From positions 9,222 to 73,221 of the forward strand of contig CAYVNA010000001.1 in assembly GCA_964452735.1 (NCBI GenBank): DNA of 64,000 bases. Reading direction: 5' to 3'. The notes below the pieces were generated by a model. That model was given only the letters and a program-made list of their open reading frames with translations, was not told the DNA's origin and ran no database searches. The translations under genes and the position numbers were made by a program. Of the stretch, positions 17,223 through 25,674 are shown piece after piece. Origin of the DNA: UBA2177 sp964452735 (GTDB taxonomy: Bacteria > Patescibacteriota > Dojkabacteria > SC72). Within the stretch, counting starts at the first letter, position 1; every line of letters begins with the position of its first letter.

Positions 17223-19202
17223 TCATTCCTGTTTAACTACTGGTGGAGTTGTTTCTTGATCTCCGGTTATTTGTTGATATATATTTTGTAGCTCTTCTTG
17301 GGAAGGGATATCCGGTTCTGGTATTACGTGTTGTGGAACAGGAGGTTCTACAATCTCCGGAATTGTTTCTTGAGGGAGAATCTCTGGAGTAGGGGTCTCT
17401 TCTATCTGTTGAGGCTTAGGAGCTGAATACGTATCCTCCCAGACATCCTTTTCTTCTTTGGGTTTCTCAGGGAGATCTGTGACCTTCTTTCTCTCAAATG
17501 ACTCATTAGTATCTACTTCTACATATTTTGTATTATCAGTTGGTACCGATGGTGGAAGTCGGTCATTCTTCTCTCCATAGTACTCTTTATCCTTCCCATC
17601 ATTTTTCCATATGGAGAAAATGATGAATGGGGCAATGATTGCCAATATTATTGTTACTATACCAACGACAATGATTATCAACATACTCTTGGATATTTCA
17701 TATCCAAATATTGTGTATGTTTCTTTTGAAGCTTCTTCATCTTCTAGTATTGTGAATGTCCAAGACTTTATTCCTTTAAGATCTCTAGTGTCGGAGAAAC
17801 TTATTTCAGCTTTGTGTAGTCCGTAGTCTAGATCTTCGTCAGGTTGATAGATTACGTTATATTCACTTGGAGATATTTTATTAAGCTTTATTTTCTCTGT
17901 AATGTCTTTATTGTCTATCTTAAAGACTATGGATTTCTGATCAATTTCTACATCTTCACTTGCAACTATGGTTGCTCTTAAAGTTACTCTACGGTTATAT
18001 ATATCATCAGAGCTAGAAGGGGACATGTTTATCACCTGAGGATTTTTAAGAATTACTTTATCATCTGGTTCTTCTTTCTCCTCCTGATTTGTTGTTCCAC
18101 TTATGACAATTTCAGGAGATACAGCTAAACCTATCCCTGCAGGGATTTGATTATCAACAGCTCTGGCAACGATCTTGTATGTCCCTGGAAGTATATCTTC
18201 AGTGTTAACATTGTACGAAGATATGTTGTATGCGATGTCCTTGTTTATTTCCTTCCAGTCTGATTCATTTGCGGGGTTATTCGTAATGTATAGCTCATAT
18301 CTTGATATATGGTTTAAATCGGATGCCTCCCAAGCTGTTCTGAAGATTGCTCCTCTGTCGATTCTGAGACTCTCCACGGGATCCAGTATCTTTATTACAG
18401 GAATATCATTTTCTTTAGGGCTTACATTTATTATCCAAGATTGAGAACTTACATGAGTACTATATCCATCGTGTATTAAGACATTTGCTAAGTAGCTAGC
18501 TGCTTTATCTGGTGTTCCTCGGAATTTTATGGAGAAACTACCATTAGAACCATCTTCTATGACTATCGATTTGAGCCAGTCAGCACGAGGAGTGAAGGAG
18601 TAGTCAAAATTAATCCTGTCCCCATCTATATCTTTTGCTTCAACGGTATACTCATACTGCTGTCCTATTTTAAGATTTAATGAGGGTGTAGAAGAGGAAG
18701 GCTTAGATGTAAATTCTGGAGCTGAGTTGCTAGTAATCACCTTTAAGCCTTTTATGTCATACGGGCTACTTATTTCACAAGGGATACTTTTCCCTTGCCC
18801 TGAAGTTACAACACCTTGAAGATTCACAACACCTGAGGTTTTAGGGGTGAAAAGAAAACTGGTTGCAATCTCTATTGATGCATTATCAAACATCTCTTCA
18901 TAGACTATTTCTCCACCTGCATCCTGTATCTTTATGGAAGAGATACTGTCATCTTTTAATTTGGAGTCCAATTGTACCGTGACTGTTTTCCCAAGTTCCA
19001 ATGTATATGGATTAACATTGGGTAATGATATAAGACACTGGTGCTCATCACTAAGCTCTAAGTCATCAAAAGCTTTATTCCTAATATCAAAATTCTCTTG
19101 TGCTAAACCAAATATTAACAATGGAATAGAAAGAAGTATTAAGAACGTTAGAAATATAACTGATCTCTGGGCATATTTTTTCTGGGCAATTCTGTTGGGC
19201 AT
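17223..19202 (-). CDS. Large membrane-anchored Ig-domain surface protein with cytoplasmic tail
   Basis: The 659-residue protein has an N-terminal signal/anchor (about 12-33) and a first beta domain. An He_PIG/cadherin-like domain follows (about 165-262: LKIGQQYEYTVEAKDIDGD, then WIINV). A fibronectin/Ig-like domain (about 268-371) and another Ig-like domain (about 385-485) come next. A second membrane helix (about 505-530) leads to a 130-residue acidic, proline-rich tail. The ectodomain would lie outside the cell and the tail inside, so it could link a surface structure to cytoplasmic partners. No enzyme motif is seen. It lies between alaS and the solute-binding protein gene. Confidence 0.7.
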   Translation of the reverse strand: MPNRIAQKKYAQRSVIFLTFLILLSIPLLIFGLAQENFDIRNKAFDDLELSDEHQCLISLPNVNPYTLELGKTVTVQLDSKLKDDSISSIKIQDAGGEIVYEEMFDNASIEIATSFLFTPKTSGVVNLQGVVTSGQGKSIPCEISSPYDIKGLKVITSNSAPEFTSKPSSSTPSLNLKIGQQYEYTVEAKDIDGDRINFDYSFTPRADWLKSIVIEDGSNGSFSIKFRGTPDKAASYLANVLIHDGYSTHVSSQSWIINVSPKENDIPVIKILDPVESLRIDRGAIFRTAWEASDLNHISRYELYITNNPANESDWKEINKDIAYNISSYNVNTEDILPGTYKIVARAVDNQIPAGIGLAVSPEIVISGTTNQEEKEEPDDKVILKNPQVINMSPSSSDDIYNRRVTLRATIVASEDVEIDQKSIVFKIDNKDITEKIKLNKISPSEYNVIYQPDEDLDYGLHKAEISFSDTRDLKGIKSWTFTILEDEEASKETYTIFGYEISKSMLIIIVVGIVTIILAIIAPFIIFSIWKNDGKDKEYYGEKNDRLPPSVPTDNTKYVEVDTNESFERKKVTDLPEKPKEEKDVWEDTYSAPKPQQIEETPTPEILPQETIPEIVEPPVPQHVIPEPDIPSQEELQNIYQQITGDQETTPPVVKQE

Positions 19203-19215
19203 GTATTTAGATTAT

Positions 19216-20541
19216 TTATTTATTAGTTTCTTCTATTTTAGCATTAATTACTGTTTCTGTGTTCTTCAAAACATTTGGAATTTCTTTCCCATTTTCTATT
19301 ATCTCCGTAATAGCTTCATCTATGGCTGAATTTATAGTATATTCATCTCCTTTCTGCCAAGATTGCATGTATGGAGCCATCTCGGCAATTGCGGAAACAT
19401 ATTTTTTATTCATTAATTCACTATTTAGCTCTATTAAAGAATAGGGTTCTCCAAAGGCTCTAATTTTTGAAGAATTGGAATAGAGTTTCATCTGTTGTTC
19501 CTTCTCAGAAAGGAACCTTACAAATTTCCAAGCCATTTCTTTGTTTGCAGAAGTATTGCTTACAGCATCTCCCCAGTATGATGAAAGATATATCTTCTCG
19601 GTATTAGCTTTGAGCTGTGGAAGAGGAGCAGTATCAAATTCGATAGTGGGTGCTGCTTCTATGATGTCAAAAGCTCTCCAGCTTGGGGCAATCATCATGG
19701 CAAGATCTCCTGCGAAGAACATTTCCAAATCAGTTCTTAGTGTAGAAGACCATACTGCAGTATCTCCTTTTGCGAAGTTTGTATATGTTTCAAATACTCT
19801 TTGTGCTTTAGTTGTATTTAGTGTTATCTTCGTTTTTGTCTGGTCCATTACATTAACACCCTCTTGTATTAGGAAAAAGGAAAGTATCTCTGCTGAGTGT
19901 TTTATATTTCTTGATGTCCCTATTGCTAGTCCAGATTGAGTAATCTTTCCAGAGGAATCCTTTTTTGTTAATTTCTGTGCAAGCTCAAAGAAGGAGTCCC
20001 AATCTTCTGGTGGCTTTTGTACTCCAGCTTCTTGGAGTAGGGGCTTGTTATAGAAAACCATTAGGCCATCTATTTCCCAAGGAATAGCATATATATTGTT
20101 ATCTTTTGCTGTGAAATCTTCTATAGCTGTTGGGTAGAAAATTTCTCGGTATTCACTAGCTGTCATCACAGTTGTTGGAAGCGGTGAAAGATATGAGTAG
20201 TACTTAGGTACCCAAGTATTATGAATTCTAAATATATCAGGAGCGGGCTCCTCCGAAGTTGTAGCCTGTTGTAGTCTGGTAAATAATCTAGATTCGTAGT
20301 TTGTGAAAGTCTGTTGTGAATATAATATCTTTACATTAGGATTAAGATCCTCAAACTCATCGATTAAGGGTTGCATTACACTAGAAGGTTCCCATAGCCC
20401 CCAGTAGGTTAATTCTATGTTCTCCTTCTCTGAATCCCCTAATTTGTCTTTATTTAATAGCAGAAATATTCCTGTACCAAGCATCAAGACTACTAAAACT
20501 ATCCCTCCTATGATTAGAAATTTTCTCTTTTTTTCTTCCAC
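19216..20541 (-). CDS. Extracellular solute-binding protein, family 1 (sugar-type)
   Basis: The 441-residue protein matches ABC-importer binding proteins of family 1 (UgpB/MalE-like): ELTYWGLWEPS after the anchor, LIDEFEDLNPNVKI, PDIFRIHNTW, then GLMVFYNKP, MIAPSWRAF and a late WKFVRFLSEKEQQ. It is held by an uncleaved N-terminal membrane segment (about 9-29); there is no lipobox cysteine. No permease or ABC ATPase gene is nearby, so the partner is unknown. It may be a scavenging or signalling protein. It lies 14 bases before the Ig-domain gene and 17 after sortase. Confidence 0.85.
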   Translation of the reverse strand: MEEKKRKFLIIGGIVLVVLMLGTGIFLLLNKDKLGDSEKENIELTYWGLWEPSSVMQPLIDEFEDLNPNVKILYSQQTFTNYESRLFTRLQQATTSEEPAPDIFRIHNTWVPKYYSYLSPLPTTVMTASEYREIFYPTAIEDFTAKDNNIYAIPWEIDGLMVFYNKPLLQEAGVQKPPEDWDSFFELAQKLTKKDSSGKITQSGLAIGTSRNIKHSAEILSFFLIQEGVNVMDQTKTKITLNTTKAQRVFETYTNFAKGDTAVWSSTLRTDLEMFFAGDLAMMIAPSWRAFDIIEAAPTIEFDTAPLPQLKANTEKIYLSSYWGDAVSNTSANKEMAWKFVRFLSEKEQQMKLYSNSSKIRAFGEPYSLIELNSELMNKKYVSAIAEMAPYMQSWQKGDEYTINSAIDEAITEIIENGKEIPNVLKNTETVINAKIEETNK

Positions 20542-20558
20542 GTATTTACATTCTTAAT

Positions 20559-21356
20559 TTATATCTTTCTTTCCCCAACAACTATCAGTCTTTTAGTACC
20601 TATTCCTAATGGCCAACATGTCATTAATGTCAATGTCTCTTTATTGTTAGAAGGTTCTAGTATTGAGAAGTCGTCAGGATCTACAATCTTCTTATTTCTA
20701 ACAACATATTCTATTACTTTATCGTCCCTATTTACAACTACTTTTTGACCAATATCAATATCATTTAATCTGGAAAAGATAGTTTCTGGAAGATCTTTGT
20801 GTCTGCTGAAAAATGATTCTACTGCACTATGTCCATATACAAAAGAGTTCCCGCCATCTCCAGGAAGGGGAGTCCCTTTGAAATGAGCAACCCCATATTT
20901 AAGGTACTTGTTATATACTGATTCACTAGAACTCTCTACATTTGGAGATATTCTAACATCCTTTATCCCAACACTCTCTATCGTTAACTTCATCTCCTTG
21001 TCGTACTCTGTATCGATATTGACCCTTTTCTGAGTATTAGTTTCAGGATCATATGAGAATATCCCCTTTATATCTAAATTCCCCAATTGCTCTGTGAGAT
21101 TTGCAAAATAACTCTTCCCTGGATCGTAATATGCAAACTCTTCCTCTATATACTTTTTGTATGACTCTGGTACAGGTTCAACCTTTACCTCCACTCTCCT
21201 TTGTTCAATCACTCCTTGTACATATGAAATTGCTAAAGGAATTAATTGGCTTCCAACAATGACAATTCCGGAGATAGAGAGTATGACGGATATCCATATC
21301 CTAAGGTTTCTAGCTTTCTTCTTGCTTTGTGCTTGAATATTCCAAGAGTTATTCAT
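20559..21356 (-). CDS. Sortase
   Basis: Sortases cut LPxTG-like signals and join proteins to the cell surface. The 265-residue protein has an N-terminal membrane anchor (about 19-45) and a C-terminal sortase domain with the catalytic triad: His176 (YGHSAV), Cys247 (LMTCWP) and Arg256 (KRLIVVGE). The class resembles D/E-type sortases, but I cannot settle it by eye. A candidate substrate with IPKTG is encoded at 33498-35348. It is the first gene of a long minus-strand block and is divergent from dnaJ. Confidence 0.9.
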   Translation of the reverse strand: MNNSWNIQAQSKKKARNLRIWISVILSISGIVIVGSQLIPLAISYVQGVIEQRRVEVKVEPVPESYKKYIEEEFAYYDPGKSYFANLTEQLGNLDIKGIFSYDPETNTQKRVNIDTEYDKEMKLTIESVGIKDVRISPNVESSSESVYNKYLKYGVAHFKGTPLPGDGGNSFVYGHSAVESFFSRHKDLPETIFSRLNDIDIGQKVVVNRDDKVIEYVVRNKKIVDPDDFSILEPSNNKETLTLMTCWPLGIGTKRLIVVGERKI

Positions 21357-21368
21357 GTATTATAGATA

Positions 21369-21424
21369 TTATCAATTAAACCAATTTGATAAAAGAGGAT
21401 AGCAAATATCCTTTTTGTTTGCTA
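21369..21424. promoter_or_regulatory. Three inverted repeats between sortase and dnaJ (candidate operators)
   Basis: Three perfect inverted repeats crowd the 81-base divergent intergenic region: TTATCAA-N10-TTGATAA (21369-21392), AGGATA-GCAAA-TATCCT (21396-21412, followed by five T) and TAGCAAA-N11-TTTGCTA (21400-21424). The last overlaps a -10-like TAAAAT (21423-21428) before dnaJ. Any of these could bind a repressor; the second could also act as a weak terminator. Confidence 0.45.
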
Positions 21425-21437
21425 AAATCTTTAAGCT

Positions 21438-22520
21438 ATGGAAAAAAGAGACTATTACGAAATATTAGGTGTGAAAAAGGATGCTTCTAAGGATCAACTA
21501 AAAAAGGCATATAGGAGGTTGGTTAAGAAGTACCATCCTGATGTTAACAAAGAGCCTGATGCTGAAGAGAAATTCAAAGAGGTTCAGGAAGCATATGAGG
21601 TTTTGTCGGATGATGGAAAACGATCTGCGTATGATCAGTATGGGCATGCAGGAACAGCAGGTTTCAATCCTGGAGGATCATCTAATGGTTTTGACTATCA
21701 AGGAACACCTTTTGATATGGGGGATATTTTCAATACTTTCTTTGGGGGAAGTGATTTTGGTTTTAACTTCTCCAATTCGGAGAGAAACAGAGAAGATATG
21801 GGCTCGGACATTAGGTATAAGGTGAGGGTTAGTTTCGATGAAGCTATGAAGGGTGGGGAGTATAAGATTAAGATAAAAAGGGAGGATAGGTGTGAGAAGT
21901 GCAATGGTAGTGGTAGTTCAGATGGCAAGGATAAAGAGTGTCCTGTTTGTCATGGTACAGGACAGCAAAGACAGGTTAGGAACACGATTCTAGGTCAAAT
22001 GGCTGTCATGAGTACTTGTAGTAATTGTAGGGGTACGGGGAGGGTCGTGGAGAACCCATGTAGCTCTTGTAAGGGTACAGGTATTGAGATTAAGGAAGAG
22101 ACAATAACTATAAAGATTCCTTCTGGGGCATATGATGGAATGGTTCTAAGGTTTAGAGGTGGTGGTAATGCTGGTAGGAATGGAGGATCTTTGGGTGATT
22201 TGTATATTGAAATAGAGGTTGAGGCATCAAATATATTCGATAGGAGGGGTAACGATATCTATTCTCAAGAGTCTATCCCTGTTTACTTAGCGGTCTTAGG
22301 GGGAACCATCACAATCAAGACTATATTTGAAGAAGTAAATCTAAAAATTCCAAAGGGCACTCAGTCAGGAACAATATTCAAAATAAAAGGGAAAGGAGTT
22401 CCAGTTCTTTCTTCAAAAGGAGATAGGGGTGATCATTATGTGAGGGTCAATGTTGATATCCCAACAAAACTTAACAGAAAGGAAAAAGAACTCTGGGAGA
22501 GAATGGCTGATCAAGGTTAG
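21438..22520 (+). CDS. dnaJ: Molecular chaperone DnaJ
   Basis: DnaJ stimulates DnaK ATPase and delivers unfolded proteins. The 360-residue protein has the J domain (residues 5-70) with the HPD tripeptide (KKYHPDV) and a Gly/Phe-rich linker (about 75-120). Four intact zinc-binding repeats follow: CEKCNGSG, CPVCHGTG, CSNCRGTG and CSSCKGTG. The substrate-binding C-terminal domains come last. dnaK and grpE are not in this window. TTTAAGCT directly precedes the ATG and there is no clear Shine-Dalgarno sequence. Inverted repeats upstream may control it. Confidence 0.96.
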   Translation: MEKRDYYEILGVKKDASKDQLKKAYRRLVKKYHPDVNKEPDAEEKFKEVQEAYEVLSDDGKRSAYDQYGHAGTAGFNPGGSSNGFDYQGTPFDMGDIFNTFFGGSDFGFNFSNSERNREDMGSDIRYKVRVSFDEAMKGGEYKIKIKREDRCEKCNGSGSSDGKDKECPVCHGTGQQRQVRNTILGQMAVMSTCSNCRGTGRVVENPCSSCKGTGIEIKEETITIKIPSGAYDGMVLRFRGGGNAGRNGGSLGDLYIEIEVEASNIFDRRGNDIYSQESIPVYLAVLGGTITIKTIFEEVNLKIPKGTQSGTIFKIKGKGVPVLSSKGDRGDHYVRVNVDIPTKLNRKEKELWERMADQG

Positions 22521-22525
22521 CGAGT

Positions 22526-22555
22526 TTGTTTTTCTATTTAGGTTTGTGCTATACT
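22526..22555 (+). promoter_or_regulatory. Promoter for nusA-infB
   Basis: TTGTTT (22526-22531), an 18-base spacer and an extended -10 TGCTATACT (hexamer 22550-22555). A transcript from here would start near 22563 and run straight into the terminator hairpin at 22583. Confidence 0.55.
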
Positions 22556-22582
22556 CTTTATTGAAAGTTATACAAAGAGGAG

Positions 22583-22612
22583 GGTGAGGATAAATATTCT
22601 CACCTTTTTTTT
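22583..22612 (+). terminator. Intrinsic terminator/attenuator upstream of nusA
   Basis: A 9-bp stem (GGTGAGGAT with ATTCTCACC, one G-T pair, AAAT loop) is followed by eight T. It lies between the nusA promoter and the nusA ATG at 22647, so it is placed to attenuate nusA rather than to end dnaJ alone. Confidence 0.8.
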
Positions 22613-22646
22613 AGGTATACGGTTTAAATTAATCAGTTAAATAATA

Positions 22647-23625
22647 ATGGCAATGATATCAGAATTTGTTGCCGCTATTAATCAAATAGCAGCAGAAAGA
22701 GGTGTAGAAAAGGAAGAGATATTCCAAGCTCTTGAGTCTGCGATATTGGTAGCGTATAAAAAAGAAAAATTCATTGATTCTGAGAAGGAAGATGTTGGAA
22801 GTAATTTATCTATAGAACTAGATAGAGAAACTGGAGATTTCAAGCTCATAGCAACGAAAGAGGTAGTTAAGAAAGTTAAGGATAATGATATGGAGATATC
22901 TGTTTCTGAAGCAGAATTGATCTCTCCTAGTGTTGAGGTTGGAGATTCTGTTCAGATAGAGATGCCAGCAGAGGATTTCGGAAGGATTGCAGCACAAACA
23001 GCTAAACAGGTTATACTGCAGAAGATCAGAGAGTCCGAGAAGGATGCTGTTATTAGCGAATATAGCGATAAAGTAGGAGAAGTATTTACAGCTTTAATGC
23101 AGAGGATGCAGAAAGGACAAGTGATATTTGAGATAGGTAAAGCTACTGCTATTATGCCTACTGAGGAGCAGATCCCCAATGAATTCTATAGATTAGGTGA
23201 TAGGTATAAGGTACTTCTTAAAGATATTGAAGATTCTCAGATGGTAGTTTCCAGAGCTGATCCCAAGTTCCTCATTGAGTTATTTAAGCTAGAAGTTCCA
23301 GAGATAGAGTCTGGAGTTCTGGAGATAAAGTCAATTGCTAGGGAAGCTGGTTCTAGGAGTAAGATGNNNNNNNNNNNNAATAGAGTGGGATGAAGAACCT
23401 GAGAAATTTGTTGCAAATGCTCTTAGTCCTGCAAAGATAGACAGCGTAAGTATAGAAGATGATACCGCTACTGTGACTGTTGCAGATGATCAACTATCTC
23501 TGGCAATAGGAAGAGATGGACAGAATGTTAGGTTAGCTTGGAAGTTAACTGGATTTAAAATAGATATTGTTGGTTCAGGTGAAAGTTCAAAGGAAGAAGA
23601 GGAAAGTGATGGAGAGGAAGGGTAA
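22647..23625 (+). CDS. nusA: Transcription termination/antitermination factor NusA (split by assembly gap)
   Basis: NusA binds RNA polymerase and RNA in pausing, termination and antitermination. The N-terminal domain, the S1 domain and the start of KH1 (LEIKSIAREAGSRSKM) are read before the N run. After it the sequence resumes with IEWDEEPEKFVANALSPAKI, then the KH2 part with LSLAIGRDGQNVRLA. The two halves are in different frames (offset +1 across 12 N), and roughly 40-45 residues of KH1 expected in any NusA are missing. This is therefore an assembly gap of wrong length, not a true frameshift. ATG at 22647 or 22653 could be the start. infB follows 21 bases later; rimP is absent. Confidence 0.92.
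23367..23378. other. Assembly gap (12 N) inside nusA
   Basis: Twelve N interrupt KH1 of nusA. Comparison with the NusA family suggests well over 100 bases are missing, so the N count does not reflect true length. Confidence 0.97.
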
Positions 23626-23646
23626 TATAATATTAGAAAATAGAAT

Positions 23647-25206
23647 ATGGCTAAGGTTGGAACAAGTAAAAGGGTTGAATCTAAAGGCACAAGAGATTGT
23701 GTTAGACCTCCCATTGTTACAATCTTGGGTCATGTAGACCACGGAAAGACTACAATTCTTGATAAGATCAGAGAAAGTAATGTTCAAGGGTGTGAAGTAG
23801 GTGGTATAACGCAGAAAGTTTCTGTTTTCACAGTTAGCGTCTCAGGAGAGAAAAGAATTACGTTTGTTGATACTCCAGGTCATGAAGCATTTGATTTGAT
23901 GAGATCTAGAGGAGGGAGTATAGCAGATATTGTACTACTAGTTGTTGCAGCTGATGATGGTGTAAAACCTCAAACTAAGGAATCAATAGATATCATTAAT
24001 AATAGCGATGTTAAGCCAATAGTTGTTATTAATAAATGTGATCTCCCAGACATCTCTTTGGAGAAAGTTAAGAGAGATATTGTTAATAACGGTATCCAGA
24101 TAGAAGGATTCGGTGGGAGTGTTCCCGTTATTGAAGTTTCAGGGAAGACAGGAAAAGGTATTCCTGAACTCTTGGACCTAATCTTGCTTGTAGCGGAGGT
24201 TGAAGGTTTGAGAAATGCCGAGGATCTTCCGGATGGAATCTTGGGCAAAGCATTTGTTTTGGAATCAGTAAAAGATAAATTTAAAGGGAATATGTCCTCT
24301 GTTGCTCTCATTCAGGGGAATATCTGCCAAGGTAATTGGCTAGGATATCGAGTTGATGGGAAATTCTTTGTGGAGAAAATCAAAGGTATGGTAACTGAAG
24401 AGGGAGAGAGTCTTTGCATTCTCGATTGTGGTTGTGGTGGAAAAGTCATAGGAATATCAAACCTTCTTGAACTAGGAACAGAGGTATATGTCTTAGAAAA
24501 GAAGGATGAAAATATCCTAAAATCATTATACAAGGAAGATAGTAAGGAGGAACTTAATGCGGAATTCACAATGGGAGATTTCTTTTCTACATCCAAAGCG
24601 GATTCTAAGAACCTATTGAATGTGATTATCAAGAGTTCTTCGGAAGGCTCTTTGGAAGCAATAGCGAAGGTTCTGGAGAAGCTAGATGAAGATGGTTACA
24701 AGGTAAATATCGTTGGATCTGGAGTTGGAAATATTTCTTTAAAGGATATTGATCTTGCAGATGTTTCAAGATCAATAGTCTTGGGATTTGAAGTAGGTGT
24801 AGAGTCTGGAGTTCTCGACTCTGCAAAAAAGAGAAAGATATTGGTGATGACATATGACATTATCTACAAATTGATAGAGGAGGTTCAGGATGCCCTCTCT
24901 ACAATGTCATTACCTACCTCGAATGAAGAGGAAATAGGCCATGCTGTAGTTAGGACGCTATTCACTCTCTCAGATGGTTCAAGTATTCTTGGATCTAGGG
25001 TTGAGGAAGGCTACATAAAGAAGGATTGCAAATGTGATATTGTGAGAAATGATGAGATTATTGCTGAGAGCAAGATAAAATCTTTGAGGATAAATAAAGA
25101 TTCTGTATCAGAAGTAAAGAATGGTTTTGATTGTGGTATACAGCTAGTTGACACAATAGATGTCAGAGAAGGTGATGAGGTATACTGCTACAAGGTTGTA
25201 AGATAG
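23647..25206 (+). CDS. infB: Translation initiation factor IF-2, short form
   Basis: IF-2 delivers initiator tRNA to the ribosome. The 519-residue protein lacks the long N-terminal domains and begins almost at the G domain: G1 GHVDHGKT (28-35), GGITQ (52-56), G3 DTPGHEAF (75-82), G4 NKCD (129-132) and G5 SGK (165-167; usually SAK). Domains II-IV follow, ending in DTIDVREGDEVYCYKV. G4 is normal here, in contrast to EF-Tu and EF-G in this genome. It follows nusA closely. rbfA and truB, often next, are absent and rpsO comes instead. Confidence 0.95.
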   Translation: MAKVGTSKRVESKGTRDCVRPPIVTILGHVDHGKTTILDKIRESNVQGCEVGGITQKVSVFTVSVSGEKRITFVDTPGHEAFDLMRSRGGSIADIVLLVVAADDGVKPQTKESIDIINNSDVKPIVVINKCDLPDISLEKVKRDIVNNGIQIEGFGGSVPVIEVSGKTGKGIPELLDLILLVAEVEGLRNAEDLPDGILGKAFVLESVKDKFKGNMSSVALIQGNICQGNWLGYRVDGKFFVEKIKGMVTEEGESLCILDCGCGGKVIGISNLLELGTEVYVLEKKDENILKSLYKEDSKEELNAEFTMGDFFSTSKADSKNLLNVIIKSSSEGSLEAIAKVLEKLDEDGYKVNIVGSGVGNISLKDIDLADVSRSIVLGFEVGVESGVLDSAKKRKILVMTYDIIYKLIEEVQDALSTMSLPTSNEEEIGHAVVRTLFTLSDGSSILGSRVEEGYIKKDCKCDIVRNDEIIAESKIKSLRINKDSVSEVKNGFDCGIQLVDTIDVREGDEVYCYKVVR

Positions 25207-25215
25207 AGGTATAGC

Positions 25216-25244
25216 TTGACAGATGACCTATAAAAGTATACAAT
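25216..25244 (+). promoter_or_regulatory. Strong sigma-70-type promoter of rpsO
   Basis: Perfect TTGACA (25216-25221), a 17-base spacer and TACAAT (25239-25244). The leader is about 60 bases and contains a small inverted repeat, ATTCCT-N11-AGGAAT, starting near 25244, in the position where S15 autoregulation acts in E. coli. Confidence 0.8.
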
Positions 25245-25311
25245 ATTCCTCGTTTCCAATTAGGAATCTCTCTTGATTATGTAAATATATAATGCTAACC
25301 TATACTAAACT

Positions 25312-25575
25312 ATGTCATTAACTAAAGAGGAAAAAACCGAGATCGTTGATAAGTACTCTCTTCATGAGGGTGATACAGGTTCTCCAGAAGTACAAATAGC
25401 ACTCCTTTCAATACAAATAACTCAGCTAAGTGAGCATCTTAAGGCACATAAGAAGGATAACCACTCAAGAAGAGGTCTTTTAAATATGGTAGGTAAAAGA
25501 AGAAGACTTTTGCAATATCTTAAGAGTAATGAGCCTGAGAGATTTGAAATACTTTCAAAGAAGTTGAAGATATAA
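25312..25575 (+). CDS. rpsO: 30S ribosomal protein S15
   Basis: S15 binds the central domain of 16S rRNA. The 87-residue protein matches S15 throughout: DTGSPEVQIALLS, then HLKAHKKDNHSRRGLL and MVGKRRRLLQYLK. Length is normal (88-89). It has a strong promoter, and pnp follows 99 bases later, as in many bacteria. A TTGAAGA-N8-TCTTCAA inverted repeat spans its stop codon. Confidence 0.97.
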   Translation: MSLTKEEKTEIVDKYSLHEGDTGSPEVQIALLSIQITQLSEHLKAHKKDNHSRRGLLNMVGKRRRLLQYLKSNEPERFEILSKKLKI

Positions 25576-25619
25576 TATTCTTCAACCCCTCTTTCTTTGT
25601 AAAAACTTTCCAATTAAAA

Positions 25620-25649
25620 TAGATAGACTATTTTATTTAAGTCTATCTA
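25620..25649 (+). promoter_or_regulatory. Perfect 10-bp hairpin in the pnp leader
   Basis: TAGATAGACT, a 10-base A/T loop and AGTCTATCTA lie 25 bases before the pnp ATG. There is no T run, so it is unlikely to be a terminator. In E. coli, pnp is autoregulated through a leader stem cut by RNase III; this stem has a comparable position. Confidence 0.6.
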
Positions 25650-25674
25650 AATATAAATTTATAAATATATATTA

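Noticed and set aside
21396..21416. AGGATA hairpin with T run as a firm terminator
   Set aside because: It lies between divergent genes, where no transcript needs terminating, and the stem is only 6 bp; it is kept only as a candidate operator.
22647..23625. nusA as a pseudogene with a frameshift
   Set aside because: The break coincides with a run of N; both halves are well conserved, so a gap of wrong length explains it.
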